Shown here in pieces: positions 12,511 to 26,798 of a stretch of DNA of 64,000 nt. This DNA comes from Enoplosus armatus. Lineage: Eukaryota; Chordata; Actinopteri; Centrarchiformes; Enoplosidae. Under the pieces are notes generated by a model. That model was not told where the DNA came from. It was given only the letters and a program-made list of their open reading frames with translations, and searched no databases. Made by a program: the position numbers and the translations under genes. Numbering within the stretch: position 1 is the stretch's first letter; each line of letters begins with the position of its first letter. Location of the stretch: the NCBI RefSeq assembly GCF_043641665.1, contig NC_092193.1, forward strand, positions 7,426,501-7,490,500, written 5' to 3'.

Positions 12511-14441
12511 CTTTGTATTATCACCTCCCTGTGACGCCATTGATACATGCCAGAGCGATGCCTTCCTGCATGGCTGTTGTGCTTTTTATTCGTCAGTTTG
12601 ACTTTTTTTGACATTCGGCTTTGCAGAAAACATGAAATGCGGTCAATTTAAGTTGCACGGTAAAAAAAAAGAATACCAGTTGAAAATCCCTCTTTTCCAC
12701 CCCGACACCTGTTTCCCCTTTTCCCCGTCTGTAATCACATTATTTTAAATCATTAAATGTCTATTTAGAGAAAACTGTTCCACCGTCTCCTTGCGTCATT
12801 TCATGCGCAGCGTCACTGCAGTCATCACAGTGGGCTGTCATAGTGTCATCTGCAGGCACCTGTCCCACAGACCGATGAGGAATGCTGAATAGAGGGGAAA
12901 ACTCTGCAGAGAGAGACAGAGGAGGGGGTTTCCTGTATCAGGCTTGTGGTTGTAGCAAACCCTGGATGGTTCTTTCCACCCCGTCCTGGAGGTCTTTTCA
13001 AACAGTGCGACTCTTAATATCCAGGGCTCGTGATATCATAGGCAATTGAGTGCCAGCACTCCGTAAACATGCAGGAGAGCTGGGAAGGATGTGACTCAAG
13101 CTGTGGTCAACGCTCGCAGAGAAACGTTGGATGGACCAGCACAGAGTAGCTATTGTTCATGCCAAGCCAGACTGCAGTGGTCCTGCATGAGGTCATTCCT
13201 TAAGTTTGTCTTGTAAGGGGACTGTGATACTTTTAATTCATGTGAGTCACTCAAAGCAGGTGCTGAAGGTTGAGTCCATGTCACCATAACCTGAAATGCC
13301 AGATTTGTTCTTATTATTCATTACATGATGGACTGGATTATATCATTGGTGTTGCAGTGATATACGCTTTTATTTTATTTTATTTGATCTTGCAAGCACC
13401 TGTTTTTGTTGAAACACCTACACAGCAGGTGTGCCTCGCCTGGGAACAACATGTGACTCACTTCCTAGCGAGAGAAAGCTGTTATTCAGCTTTCAATGTT
13501 CATGATAGAGATTAAAATCAGTGTTAACGCCGCCTTAAAGATATGTTCTTTATCTTCAGCTGCATCACCCCCCCCCCCATACATTTTGTTGTGCAGCACA
13601 GGAACATTTCTGAGGTAACATCTTAAATACTACAATAATATATGATTTTCCTTTTGCAGTGTGAATGAGAAAACAAGTCGGTGAAATCTGCTGCGTTTAC
13701 AGAAAAGCAAAGTGATCTATAGATCTTATGTCACATAAGACAGTATCTTTGTCTGTTTTAAGACTTTATTTTTTTGCTGATTTGCAGACCTAGTCTCTGA
13801 GTGAGTGCCCGTGTTAGAGAGCAGTTTTGCATGTGAATACTTGTCCAGCAGTGATCTGACTGTCAGGTATGAGACTGGTAATGACACCTACTCGGACCAG
13901 ATTAAATTTACCTCGTCTACATTGACGTCTTTAACAGTCGGGTGTTAGGAGGACAGTCATTTTTACAGGATTGTCTATTCATACGGGCACTTTTACAACT
14001 GTTACTAACACAATAATGTGAGCATCTCTAACTCAAAATCATAAAATCCTCACAGCACAGCCGTTGGTAGAACACACTTTCTGGTCGACGTGTTCTCTCC
14101 CTCACTGGGGATCAGTCTGTGATACTTGGCAGAGTATGTGAATATAGTATTTGGCACATGATGAGAAGGTTGCATTCATGAAGCAAATTCAACCTCTGAG
14201 GAGTCAGAGGGGAGACCTGACATATACCTCGCGTTGCAAGATTGCTTACAGAAGGCTTGGTTGCAGCAAAACATGAGTATCCTCTCTCATGTTCACAAAT
14301 ATTTAACACAAACATATACGCTCTTATCAAAGATTAACCGCAGGGTTGTCACAACATGTTTCTCAAAGCCACAAGTTCCTCATATCTGTTAAAAATGTGT
14401 CAGTTTGAAAATTATGAAAAAGGCTGATTATCATTATCATC
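12511..14441. other. Intergenic sequence, no gene seen
   Basis: Mixed-composition unique sequence with a short poly-C run near 13568-13578. No ORF here resembles a known protein. Nothing further can be supported. Confidence 0.6.
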
Positions 14442-14773
14442 ACTCAAGTATTGAGATTCTTTACTCAAGTGAAAGTAGCAGTACGCTACACTATCACAAG
14501 TTAAAGTCCTGCATTCAAAATGATGCTTGAGTAAAAGTGTCATTACTGATTCCCTGATGTGTAAACAGCTTTTTACTTTATATACAGTAGTTTAACCTAT
14601 AGCTATGCATCATGCTGTATTTAAAACTGTAATCTGCAAAGTAACTATAGCTGACAAATCAATGTAGTGGAGTAAAAAGAACAATGTTTCTCTCTAGCAG
14701 AAAGTGGAAATACTCAAGTAAAGTTTAGCTACCTCATAATTTTACTTGGAAGTAAAGTCACATTCCACCACTG
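14442..14773 (-). mobile_element. Non-autonomous hAT-like element (Tol2-like terminus)
   Basis: Ends in acattccaccactg, the reverse complement of the hAT-like end CAGTGGTGGAATGT. Inside are the tandem-like phrases ctcaagtaaa, gtagtggagtaaaa and tactcaagtgaaagtagcag found in these fish elements. There is no transposase ORF. Relatives in this window lie at 46397, 48915 and 60887. Confidence 0.7.
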
Positions 14774-16360
14774 TTGAACTCTATTGAATATTTTAAAAAA
14801 TTTTGGTGAAGAACTAAAAACGTATTGTGATTATAAACCACTTGAAAATTAGAAAATGTGAGCAAGGAATAAATAAAAGAATTGAAAAAACTTTTTTTGG
14901 CTTTTTTTGGCCTATATCATGACAATGACATGTATCTGCCATTTTCAAATTTACAAAGTCCTTCCTTTGAAGAATAGTCATAAGCTTACCTCGATGCACT
15001 TTTTTAAAACCATAATTTTCTCATTTTATGGTATTTAAAATGACATGAAATATCATGAAATTAAATGAAATTTTACAATTTCAACAGCATTAGCTTCAAC
15101 TCACTTCATTATCTCTGGAATTCATACTACTGGATAAAGGTATAAATTATGAGTATAGTGATTGTATCTGTTAAAGTATCACAGCAACTTCAAGGAACAG
15201 AATGTAACCCAGTGACTTTTGTGTTAACCACAGGATTAAATAATTGCATCATTTTATCTTTGATCTTGTACTAAAAAAAAACATTTATTGATTCTCGTGC
15301 CATCACTAAATTGTGAATAAAATAAAATCTTCACCTTTCCCCTGAGGGAGTTATTTGGTTGCCGTGCCCACACCATTGTCACAGTTTTTTATAGCAGATG
15401 CCTCACTGTAGTTATTGTCAATGGAAAATAACTATGGTTACTCAAAGTGTGATGAAGCAACAGGTAGAGAGGTCTGACAGCGTGGCAGTGTCGACTTCAA
15501 ACACAGGTGTGCCACGAGGAACCCCATGTTTATCTACACACGGAACCCCGGCGCCTAGCAACCGAGGGAAATCCTCTCGTGTCGCATCAGGACTCTGATC
15601 CCTGCGTGACGTCAAGGCAGGTCGTTCCCGTCTCAGGCATGCAAAGTGCCCCTATAATTGTCTGCGTGTGAAGTCTCTCAGCCTCAGTTGTGAAATACAA
15701 ATAGTTGATGAATCACTTTGAGACAGTAACTGGAGAGAAGGTATTTCACTATAGGTGAAGCCGCAGTATGTGAGGGACTTCCTCCCACAGAAACCTGAAA
15801 TAGTTGTAACACGGGTGGAAAAACACTGGGAGCTCAGTGTGTGGTCCGTGCTGGATTTACAGCAGGGTATTCCTCAAGAGTAGAGCCATTTACATCCATC
15901 TGTGCAGACTTTAAAACAATATTGGCTTAAAGAACATATAGCTGAGTGTTCAGCCTAGCTGGCCTTGAGACACAGTTGTAATCTGACGGAGTCTCCAGCC
16001 CACACAATGCTGACAGATAGTGTGCCAAGTGCAGTACGTGACAGTAGGTCATACAGCCTCATCAGAGCCTTCACATTGGGTCAGTTACTTGTAGTGCCAC
16101 GAGGTGAAAGTGCACCACAGGGTAAACATTTGGCACCGTTGCTATATTTACTTCCCATGAAGAGATCTCATGTAACAAGTGTTTTGTTATGTCTTTGCCT
16201 TGGAAACTGACTCATCAGCAGTAGAGTCCAAAGTCTGAAAGATCAGCAAGTACAGAAGAGCACGTACAACCTTATTATCTTCCCCATTTCATAATACACA
16301 GACGCCATTGTCAAGGACCCCCCAAGATGAATCAGAGGGGTCAGCAGATGATTGAAGCAA
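14774..16360. other. Intergenic sequence, no gene seen
   Basis: AT-rich to about 15350, then more mixed (15470-15660). No homologous coding segment or mobile element is recognised. Confidence 0.55.
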
Positions 16361-16715
16361 TAGTTAGACATCTTGAGAAATAAGCCTATTACCAAGTAAG
16401 ATTAGCAGATCAATATCAGTCTCAGGTCTTGTGGTAATGAAACGAGTTAGCGTATCTTAGCATAAAGACTGGAAAGGGAACAAAATCTGCCTACCAGCAC
16501 CTCCAAACCTTGTTGTATCGTGTTTATTTAATCCGTATAAAAACAAACTGAAATGTAAAACTTATTCAATGTTTTACAGTCTGTTATGTTCTGGACTATT
16601 TCGTGGCCAAGGCCACGGTACTTCCTGGATCCTCTGCTCCCCTTGCTCTAGTCTTAGTTGGCTCCAGCTACATATTTACATGCAGACATAAGAGTGCTAT
16701 CCATTTTCTCATCAG
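16361..16715 (+). mobile_element. MITE-family copy, 3' end replaced by another repeat
   Basis: Starts tagttagacatcttgagaaa and contains gcatcttag-type phrases common in a fish MITE family: cttagcataaagactgga, aaaatctgcctaccagcacc, atttaatccgtataaaaac and ggactatttcgtgg. It reaches the inverted end (gtgctatccattttctcatc) and then stops abruptly at 16715, where a different repeat begins. Same family as 56013-56430. Confidence 0.7.
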
Positions 16716-16890
16716 TCAATTTGATTTATATAGCCCAATATCACAGATTTGCCTCAAGAGGCTTTACTATCTGTACAGCATACGACACCCTCTGTCCTTA
16801 GACCTTCGAGTCAGACAAAAACTTCCCCCAAAAAACCCCAAAAGGGAAAAATGGAGGAAACCTCAGGAAGAGCAACAGAGGAAGGATCCC
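16716..16890 (+). mobile_element. Dispersed fish repeat beginning tcaatttgatttatatagcc
   Basis: Shows the diagnostic order of an abundant teleost repeat: tcaatttgatttatatagcc, then a caagaggcttta segment, a gacaaaaacttcccccaaaa segment, and gaggaaacctcaggaagagc. It abuts the preceding MITE with no gap and is followed by GA-rich microsatellite sequence. Family name not assigned. Confidence 0.65.
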
Positions 16891-17119
16891 TGCAATATGC
16901 AATAGATATTGTGCGTACAGAATAAACCAACGACCAGACCAAAATTATAGATAGATTGTAAACATGTGTGGAGGACGTCAAGTCTCTTCAGGTGTCACAA
17001 AACAAACCTGAACCATTCAACCTCTGTCCTCCTCCATGGTGGAGACCTGGAAGAGGACAGACTACACAAACACAAAAGAGGCAAAACTCAAGCACACCAT
17101 TCATACATATAGGAGAAAG

Positions 17120-17123
<4 letters not shown>

Positions 17124-17158
<35 letters not shown>
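17124..17158. repeat. (AG)n microsatellite
   Basis: About 17 uninterrupted AG units. A second shorter GA run lies at about 17212-17228. Arginine/glutamate- or serine/leucine-rich reading frames here are artefacts of the repeat. Confidence 0.97.
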
Positions 17159-17165
<7 letters not shown>

Positions 17166-17259
17166 AAGGAGGAAGATCCAAAACATCTGGAATGAGGTAC
17201 CGACAGCAAGGGGGAGAGAGAGAGAGAGGTCACAGGACGGCCGATGGTCCAGGAGAGGA

Positions 17260-20200
17260 GGAGGAGAAACTAGGGAGAGAGAGGGAGGCACACAGCTTGG
17301 AGGCTCATGTTCTTGTGGGACACAAACAAACAGAGGATTAGAGAGATGCAGTGGTTTTCAGAAAGTTTATAGTATTTTCGTTGGCAGTTTACTATCACAT
17401 AAGACAGAGACATGCTGAAAATCCTTACAACTGAGAAGCTTGGAACAGCAGGAATATATGGCATTTTGCATGAAAAATTACTTCTCAAAATAGATTCATT
17501 GATTAGTTTCATGTTAAATGAGTTATCGACTAATCATCACCATTGTCATACACACATACAGTATTTCATCCTTTGCTACTTGGTTGGAAAATCTTTTATC
17601 AGACACAGCTCCTACTATTTCATCAAATCACTCGAAGATATGTTTAGCTACAGAGACTGTAACCTCAGACATTACTGATATACATCATGTATCACAGAGT
17701 TTTTCAGCCTAACTTTCTGCTGCTATGTTCCTGGGAAAACTACCCTGGACGCTGTCATGGCATCCAAAACACAAAAACAGGCCCTCACTGCTCACCGTCA
17801 GTTTGTTTTGTCAGTCAGTAAATGTGTCCTCTTCTTACACTTATCCAAACTGAAAGTCAATACAAGAGGCATAGCTTTCTAAATGTGCCCCCGGGTGGTT
17901 CTTTAGCTCTCTATATTTACATGTTTGTCTTTCCTCTATGCTGTGGATTTACAGCGCCCAGCATGCCCAGCACTGCTGAGGGATTATGTGAAAATGACAA
18001 ATCTATAATGACGGTTTTGTACAACCTGAGGCAAAGTTACAGGGCAGTTTGAATAATGTTTTGGTCTTGAAAAGTAAACAATCCCCCCTCCGCTAAACAA
18101 ATACAGATATGTCCGGCTTGTATGAGAGGGAAATTATCTTCCTTTATAAAGTACATAAAAAGAGAAGAAGCAGCTCGTGGGTTCACATAGCACTGTCTTT
18201 CAGTCTTCTCTGTCACTGAACAAAACCGCCAAAATAAATGTTGCTTGAGGCAGCGTGCTAATTGAGAAGTCTTTTGTTGTAGCACAATAGAGGGTAAAGT
18301 CCTAGTCTGTCCTCTTTGAGAGAGAGCGCAGGACACCTGGCTGTTAGATGTAAGTTCAAAGGCTTGTAGGAGCTTTCAGTAACCTTCTGTTCTTGTTTTA
18401 TATTTGGATGAAGAAAGACAAGTGCACAGTGAGCACAGAGACACCTTGCGCTCTGGATAATGACAATAGCAGATCTCCAGCAGCACCACAGAGGACAAAT
18501 CTCTACTCCCTGTCCTTCAAATTGCTTTTTTTAACCAGCTACAAATCTACAAAGTCTACATCTGGATATTATCTGTACAATAACAGCTGTAATAAACACT
18601 GACGCGCTCATCAGAAACCCCCTAATTCACTTTGATTGTCCACCAGAGTGCCTTTTGGTTTCACTCCCTGCTACTGAAAATATTTGTGTTTTCCCCTCTC
18701 TCGCTCCTCTGGACATTTGATAGGCCTTGGACGGCGTCCGACATACTTTCTGCTGTCTTAATGCCGGCCCATTGCACCAAATGATATTTTAGCACAAGTG
18801 CATGGCAACAGCAAAACAAAGAGGCACAAGATGAATTCTTTGGCCGACCACTTTTTGAATTACTGATCATGTAAAAACCCGCTGTGGCTCCCAGATTGCA
18901 AACATCAGTCTTTGGAGCCTGCATGCAAACCAGCCCTCTAAATAGGCTTGTCTATTTCTGTTGGGCTGCGGGGGGAAACATGTGTTTGACATCAGTGTCA
19001 CTCGCTAGACGTTTTGCAGTGGGGCTTCATTGTCCCCTTACAGCAACTCCACTTAAATGAACGGGTGACAATGGCTGATTTCAAAGAGTACCGGTAATTA
19101 CAGTCCAATCAATGAGCTCATGTTTGGGGACAGCCCTGCTTGCTGAGGTTAAATGTTTTTTGGATCCTTCGTTGTGTCTCCTTTTGAATCTGTTTGGGTT
19201 GCTGTTTATACTAGCTCTTTGAAAAGAGCTCTGGACAGACAGCAGCAAAGTAAACACACGCACAAAGTACAGCGTGTCCCCGCGCCACAACAAACTCTCC
19301 AAGACTATCAAGCCATGTACAACATGCTCAACATCAAAGGGCGCAGTCATAGTCAACTTTAAATCACTGAATTACTCAGAAACCTGATGCGCAGTGACAG
19401 TTTGGTCAGGCGAAAGTGAACGAGCAGCTCCGTCCTGCCATAACAACTACTGTTGAGGAGCTCATAATCAAAACACTCAACAGGCAAATTGCTCCAGCTG
19501 TGGTACTGACGATCCAGTGGAAAAAAAGATGCTAAGTGGCTCCCAGGTGTGGATATGTGTACCAGCTAAAATGTGCTCACATATTATGTCAAACGAAACT
19601 TTGTCTTGTGAAATATTTTGAAATTACATTAAAATTCAGCCCATGTAGGAAAAGTCTGAGAGATACTTTTCCCAACATAAAAGGATCATATGAAGGAGAC
19701 ATAAAAAGACACATCAAAACTGTGGAGTTCAGGAGGATTTGCCTTCAAATCTGTCAGATTGAGTTTTTACTGCAAGTGAAGTTTTCATTTTCAGTTTGCC
19801 TTATGTCAATGTAACCCTACACTTCATTCAAACCAAACCTCATTAACATTCTTTTACTTTTAGTTACTTATATATAAAACCCTAACATCACTGTTATTTA
19901 AACTTGTTTGACTTTAAAAAGAAACCCTTTCACACGACATACACATGGACATTTGTGGTGTTGCCTGTCACACAATGCTTTTGTGGTAAAGGAAGCATAA
20001 TCTCCATGTTATTCATGTCCACAACACGAAATCTGCTTTTCTGAGTTTTCATACAATTTTGTGACTCTGAGCTGAATGTCAAAGTGAAGTAGGATTATTG
20101 TCGAAAAAGAACAGGCCTGCATCGCAACTCTCTAGATGAAATGTTCGAATGAAAACTCTCATGTTGTAAAAGCAGGTGATGCTTGTGACCAGTATCCTTG

Positions 20201-21369
20201 TGAACCCAGTCCCAGAGAAACCTTGTGTATTTACCCAATCAGCTCACGGAGAAGAGGAGGAATGAGAGGCCTGTGTGACACCAGCTCTCTCCCTCTATAA
20301 TTTCCGTCCCCATTTTCCACCAAGACCACTCAATCTTACAGCCATATGGTGGTTTGCTGCCATAACCATTCACAGCTGAGTAAAAATAAACCTTTGGGAT
20401 GCATCCTTGGGACAGGGGTTTGAAGACTCATTCAGTACGACTTGTGCTCGACTTTGTGCTGGTTACGATAACCTACTGTGATTCACCCTATCTGCAGATG
20501 ATTCCCCTCATATAATTTGCAATGTGAGTACGGTCAGGGTATACAATATCATTCAGTTAAAATTCAAGGGTGAGGCAAAAATAGAAATTCAACCACATGA
20601 AGGAGTTCAGACCAGAAATAGCTTGTTTGATGGGTATATATTTCAGTGGTGCAATGATGGGGTCTCTCCAGAGCGCTTTAAAAGCTACCCCCGTTTATGA
20701 TTTGGGGTAGGGTGGTGGCACACGTGGTTAGCTTACTGTGTGTTTCTGCATAAGACACAGAAAGTTTAAGAATTCAAACATCCTGCAGCATTTAGATTTT
20801 AAAAAAAGTCTTTAAATGTAAATTACACACATCTGCGCTCCCAAAATAAACACACGTGTTGAGAATGCCACTTATTGTCAATCTTAGACAAGATTAATGA
20901 GATTAACTGATGCTCTTTCCTCAGTCTTTCAGCAAACACAGCATGTCTTCATATCACAGTCTGATGTAGTAACTACTGTATATTAGGAGGTGTGGCCGCC
21001 GTTTACTGCCTCCCACGTTGATTAACCTGTAAATGTGGTATGAGGTGTGCAGACGGGGAGACATAACCTTCACCCACCTCACAGCAATTAAAGAGATTAC
21101 TGTCTCTATAATTATTGGGCCTGATTTATGGCTGACAAGGTATTGTAACAGTTAGTATTTCACAATGGAAAAACACTGTTGGTACATATGTTCATAACAG
21201 ATCAAATGCTTTTGTGCAGACAACCCGAGATGTACAGACAGAACATTTATTTACTTAAGCTCTTTAAAGCCTCATATGAGAACATCACAGGAATATATCT
21301 TACTTTAAATGAAAACATGTTTTTGAAATGGCACAGTGGCTTTTCAGTGAGATTGATAAATCCCAAAGT
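17260..21369. other. Intergenic sequence with possible conserved blocks
   Basis: No gene seen. The intervals about 18680-18930 and 19010-19340 are more complex in composition than their flanks and may be conserved non-coding DNA, which cannot be tested without alignment. Confidence 0.5.
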
Positions 21370-21745
21370 AGGTTTCAAGGCGGTTGATTGGTTGGTCGGT
21401 CCACCACTCTGGTCCAGACTGAAATATCTCACTCAAATAGTGGATGGATTGTGATAATGCTGGTGATTATTTAACTTTCCATAGAGCACCATCATGTAAT
21501 ACTTTGGTTTATGACCAAATACCTGCAAAACAAATGACATTCCCACCAGCCTCAGCTGTACTTTGAGTTTAGTATTAATTAGTAAATGTTAGCATGCTAA
21601 TACGCTAAACTAAGATGGTGGATATTATACCAGCTAAACATCAGCATCTTAGCATGGTCATTGTGAGCATGTTGGCATGATGGCAATAGCATTTAACTCA
21701 AAGCACTGCTGTGCCTCACAAGTACAGAGCTCTTAGTCTTGTTTC
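21370..21745 (+). mobile_element. Dispersed fish repeat (actgaaatatctc / gttagcatgctaa type)
   Basis: Contains a series of phrases that recur across teleost genomes: ggtccagactgaaatatctc, tggatggattgtgataatgc, atactttggtttatgaccaa, cattcccaccagcctcagct, atgttagcatgctaatacgc and caaagcactgctgtgcctca. Non-coding. Class not assigned. Confidence 0.7.
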
Positions 21746-24700
21746 ATCACAATGAGGACATCTGCAATCCTTCATTTCAAAAGACAGAAAAACACTAAAA
21801 CTGGAAGTAAAAAGCTCTCACTTCACAAAAGAATATTCTCTGAACAAAATTTCAAAAAGGTGGTAAAGCAAAGGAAACTCCGAGAGACATGAATATTTGT
21901 CAGGGAGAAGATTGACCTCTTCACCCCCGGGTTAATTGACTTTTTTACTCTCAACACTCACAAGTGTCTGAAAAGCTTCTGTTGCCATCTGTCAGCACAC
22001 CAAAGCTGAGGTTGTAGTGCTGTGATCACTATCTCAACATCTACACAGGGGGACAATTTACTCTCATGCCCACAGGAGATCATAAGGCACTCAAGCGATA
22101 AATTACAAGTCTGAATCAAAGACGGCGGCTCCACATGTGTGAACAGGAACTATTTACAGAATAATGTTTCCCTGCTAACAATTTCAGCAGTGTGGAACAT
22201 TTTTAACAGCTATTCCTGTTTCATGTGTCACTGTCACAATAGGATGTGCTTCCTCACAACTTCATGCACAACCTATTGTTTTAACAAGAATACACAAGGG
22301 ATCTTTTACCCATATCAGCTCTGGCATCGGTATTGTTTTAAATAAATATACTAGAAGTAATTCTAAAAAAGTTATGCAAATCACCTGGCTAATTGAGTCA
22401 CAGCTTGGGACAACATACCGAAGTCTTCTGTCATCTACACAGGAAATCCTACTTTGGTTTCATAAGACGACATGAGCTCTGACTTTAAATATGTGTGTAG
22501 CTGTGTTTGAGTATGAATATAATAAATGTTTTGCACCTTTTAACACAAATCACTTATACTTATACATTACTGGTGTTGTCAATTTCTTCTTCATTCCCCA
22601 GATGTAGGCGATGATCCGATGATGGAAGGAAACTCCGCTAGTTGTTTTCCTGGAACATTGCATACGTGGCAACTTTGTACTGCATATAATTTTCTGAAAA
22701 GACTACTTTTATGATTAGTATCAAATAATACACATCACTGGCAACCATTTTCCAAGATGGATCCAGGTGCTTTGTCTGCTTATTGCACGAAGGTATGAAA
22801 ATCTACTTGGAAAACAAAAATGTATGTAGGTTTTAAAGGTTATCAAAATGAATAACCTCAGAGATGTTTCAGTGTCTTTCATCTTTTCCTGCTGGTGCAC
22901 TCAGGAAGGCTCCAAGACTAATGGGCAAAACTGAAAAACAAAAGGTTTGCTGAATGCAAAGTCCTTGCTCACAGCTGTACCATGCAATGATAATGTGACT
23001 TCATTCATTAATTTTCTAAGTATTTTGGGGCACTTGTCTTCATTAGATTGTAGCCAGTGAGAGATGCAAATGAAATAAGGGGTGAGAGAAAGGAGATGTC
23101 ACAGAGGACCATGTTGAAAACTGTCCTTGCTGGTGCATTCAAGAAAGGAAACAGTAGGCAAACATGGATGATTTGAAAAGGTTAAGTTTAATTTAGTCCT
23201 TTCTTACAATAAAGGTTTGTTATTTGGTTGCCAAGTAGTGTTGGAGTATATTGAAGCATCCTTGAATATGCAACAAGACTTTCCAAAACTCTTACAGCTG
23301 CATTACTAGGCAATAATAATGTAACTCTTTGACCAAAAAATGGTACCCTAGAAGGTAAGAAATCAGTCTAAAAATGGATGTTGTCTTTTGGAAAATAGCC
23401 GACACTAAAGTGTATAACCTAAGTCAACCTAAACCACAGGTATGACTTTTTAGGTGTGTGTTTGTAGGAGGAAGTGGGAAATCAGAATCTATAAGTGGTG
23501 TATGAAATTAATGACATTCCCAGAAATACCACACAGGGAATGGAGCTGTATGAGCAGCAGGCACTTAATTTAGGTGATGGATCCGGATCTGCCTGAGGGA
23601 CACCATTCATTACCTTAACACTGTGCAAAAGGTTTGAAGGTAGAAGGGAATTCTTCACCTGCCTCCTTCTTCCTTTCTCTCTTCATCTGTCACATAATAG
23701 CTTGATTATCCCCACCTCTTTCCCTCTCTTTCTTTTCCTCCTCTGTCCTCCACACACACATCTGACAGGACAGGTGAAGCGAGGTGAGGAGCAACAAGAG
23801 GTAGCAGCATCCCTCAGGGCTGAGGCTCCTCTCCTTTGATCCTCCACAGCAGATATGATCATTGACGGTACCTCACCCCCCCCCCAAAAAAAAGACCTTC
23901 AGAGTCATCTCTCTGAATTCAAGCTGTGCTAATCTCAGTGATCTTTATCTCCACACTTCAAAAAAAAGGACCAAAGGACAAAAAACAAAAAACAGTGTCT
24001 CAAAGTTGAACAGAATCTTTTCACCTAAATCCTAATAAGGAGTTTCACGACCAAGGGATGAAACAGCTCAGCTCTGCCACCTGTTTGTGTGCTCTGCTTT
24101 CCAAAGGAGGCTGAGGGTGAGCCAGAGTTCCTCATTTGTGTCAAGCTCATAGCTTTTAAACAGATGCTGGGCCCGCTGTAGCCAAACCAGCCTCACTTTT
24201 AGTGTTGACCCATGTGGTAATTCTATTTAGCTGCTTACAGACCCCATTAAATCTACCCAAATGACTCGAGCCAAATATATCAAGCAATTTCAGTTTATAT
24301 GGAGTCGACTTTAGTGAGTCACTTTTAGTTTTACCAGCGTGCACAGGTTGGTTTGAAGGAATCCTGTAGGAGATATATTTTGAGGATGATTTAAAACTCA
24401 GGAGAGTTTAACTTGCTCTACTCCCACAGGAGATGTGTTAAAGTGTTTGAGTTATATTGTTAGAAGCTTGTGTGGGAAAGTCTTCAAACATGTGTTCCCT
24501 CAGAAGGAAAACTGTGTACGCTGCTCATTGACTCACGCTGCCATACAGTGTACAACATCCACTCCCTCTGCATCTGACAGAAATTGAGTGACAGATACAT
24601 TTCAGCCATGGTAGAGCATTAGTGGCGTAGTAGGCGGGTTACAGAGGAAGAAATTAGTCAAATGTGTCGATTGTCCTTGTCTAATTTAGCAGAACATCCC

Positions 24701-26798
24701 CATAAACTCATCTACACTCCCTCTTAATCATGTATTACCCTCCTACATGGACAACAACAAGAAAAAAGCCCATTTCCCTCTGCGGATGGTTAGCTGCAAT
24801 GGTTTTATAATGGCTTACACGTTGAAATGTCTTCTTCTATTTTACAGGAAGAAGGAAAAATAATAACAGCAACATTCCTGAGGGGCTGTAATTTTCTTCC
24901 GGCGGGTAAAAGTTGTCCATTATGGTCAGGGTCAAGGAACACATGCAACCCCGTCATCAGGGCCGCGTGGTCGGCCACATCAGAACCGCCCGTCACGACC
25001 AGTGGAAAGGCCCTGTCTGTTAGCACAACACACAGCCAATCACCAGCCAGAGGCCCCAGCGCCTCGGTACATTTGCCCCCCCTAACCACGCCGCGCTCTA
25101 ATTTAAGCACACATATTCCATTGAAATTACAGCATACAGACCCACCCTTCCCTGCAATTTACATGATTTGCACGCTGATGGGATGAACTTAGACAATGCT
25201 GAAGCAGTAGACACTCAGGAAGAATCTTTTTCTTTGTTTGTTTTGTGCGGGTTAGTAGGGCAAACGAAAGCTCCGAGACAAGCTTATCAAATTCACAGCA
25301 AAACAAGAAGACAAACGGTATGTACAGTCCATCTAAACAAAAGTTTCATCAGTAATTGCCATTTGATTCATTCTGCGATAAGGAAGCAGCGCTGTCACTG
25401 AGCAACAAATGTCACTCATTCACTGAATTCATTTGGCCTTATCAGTTGGCACATGCGATTGGCTGCCAGACAGTTTTATGAACGAGCAACAAGTAGTGAG
25501 AGGTGTTTGCCAAAACTGACACCATTTGTGTTACAAAAGCTTATTCCATCCAGATGTGCAACAAAAACAAAAGTAATGAGTTTGACACTTGATGTCTCTT
25601 TTCTTTTCATCTTTCAGTTTTTGAGTTTTGGAACATTTTAAACTCACAAGTCTGTGAAGATTCATCCTGAGACATTAGATGTACGTGGTGTGTGGGTTTG
25701 ATGGATGTGAAACATAAAATACTAAATCATAAAATACTTTATGAAAGTAGCCAAACAGTAACATAAATCTTTATATCATAATAGCAAAATTATTTTCAGG
25801 CTGGCATGATACTGTATAATAAAAATATGAGATTTTTTAACAAGGTTAGAAGTTTTTACCGCCCCCAAAAATGTGTACAGCAAGTTGTTCCAGACAAAAA
25901 CTCTTTTGCTAATAAAATGTAGCTAAAAGAATCTGCAGCCATTTTATGATACTTTTCCTAACTGCATGTCTTTTAAAGCTGCACTAATCAATATTTGTAT
26001 GTTATCAGAGGATTAACATGTACAACATGTCTGAATATCTGCTGCTGGAACAAACTGTCCATCAGAAGTTTAAAATGTTGCTCGTTGTGGGTTTTGGTCA
26101 TGCAAGAGGAAACATCTTTCATCTAAATACTTGTGTGGGATGTTGCTCGACCGCATCAACACTACAATCTAGAGTGGAAATATACAGGTGTTGTGGGAAT
26201 GTGAGGCTCCTCGCTGCAAAACACAAAACCCATCTTCACACCTACACAGTCTCAAACCTTCATAGTTGTTGTTGGACCTGAAGTAAATGGGCATAGCTCC
26301 CTCTGAGGCGTTGACAGAGAACACTGTCAGGATCTCACAAGGGCTGCCTGTGTGTAATAGGTCCAATGACAGACATGACAGACAATCACACACACACACC
26401 TCACCTGGGAATGCCTCGAAAAACACACACACCGCTGCACCGCGTGGTGCATCCTGGGATAGACGGTGACAGTGATGAGTCATTGCTACAAGCTGTGAAC
26501 CTGCACGGTGAAATATGTTGTGGTGTCTTGGTAGTTTGACTATCAGATCTAGACATTGTCACTGGTATTTGACTTTATTTTTAGAAGGCCTGTTGTGCTT
26601 TTCACTTGTTATCAAATGTTTTATTCTGATAAAGAAGCAGATTGCACGAGTGTATTCAAGACAATGTTTTTATTTCGCTTTTAACGCAAACAAAGACACC
26701 AACAGTTGTGTGCAAGCATTTGGCAGGTGTCCGATGCAGGCGCGTATTTAGCTTCTTGTCACCAAGGAGACAAAGATATTTGAGATGATAACCCAGAC
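21746..26798. other. Intergenic sequence, no gene seen
   Basis: Unique AT-rich sequence with short homopolymers (C/A run at 23876-23892) and a GC-richer block at about 24880-25100. No coding exon recognised. Confidence 0.5.

Noticed and set aside
16968..17341. Arg-Glu and Ser-Leu repeat frames
   Set aside because: Translation of GA/CT microsatellite sequence.
24827..25186. 119-codon frame in a GC-rich block
   Set aside because: No domain. Composition explains the lack of stops. Better viewed as a non-coding candidate element.
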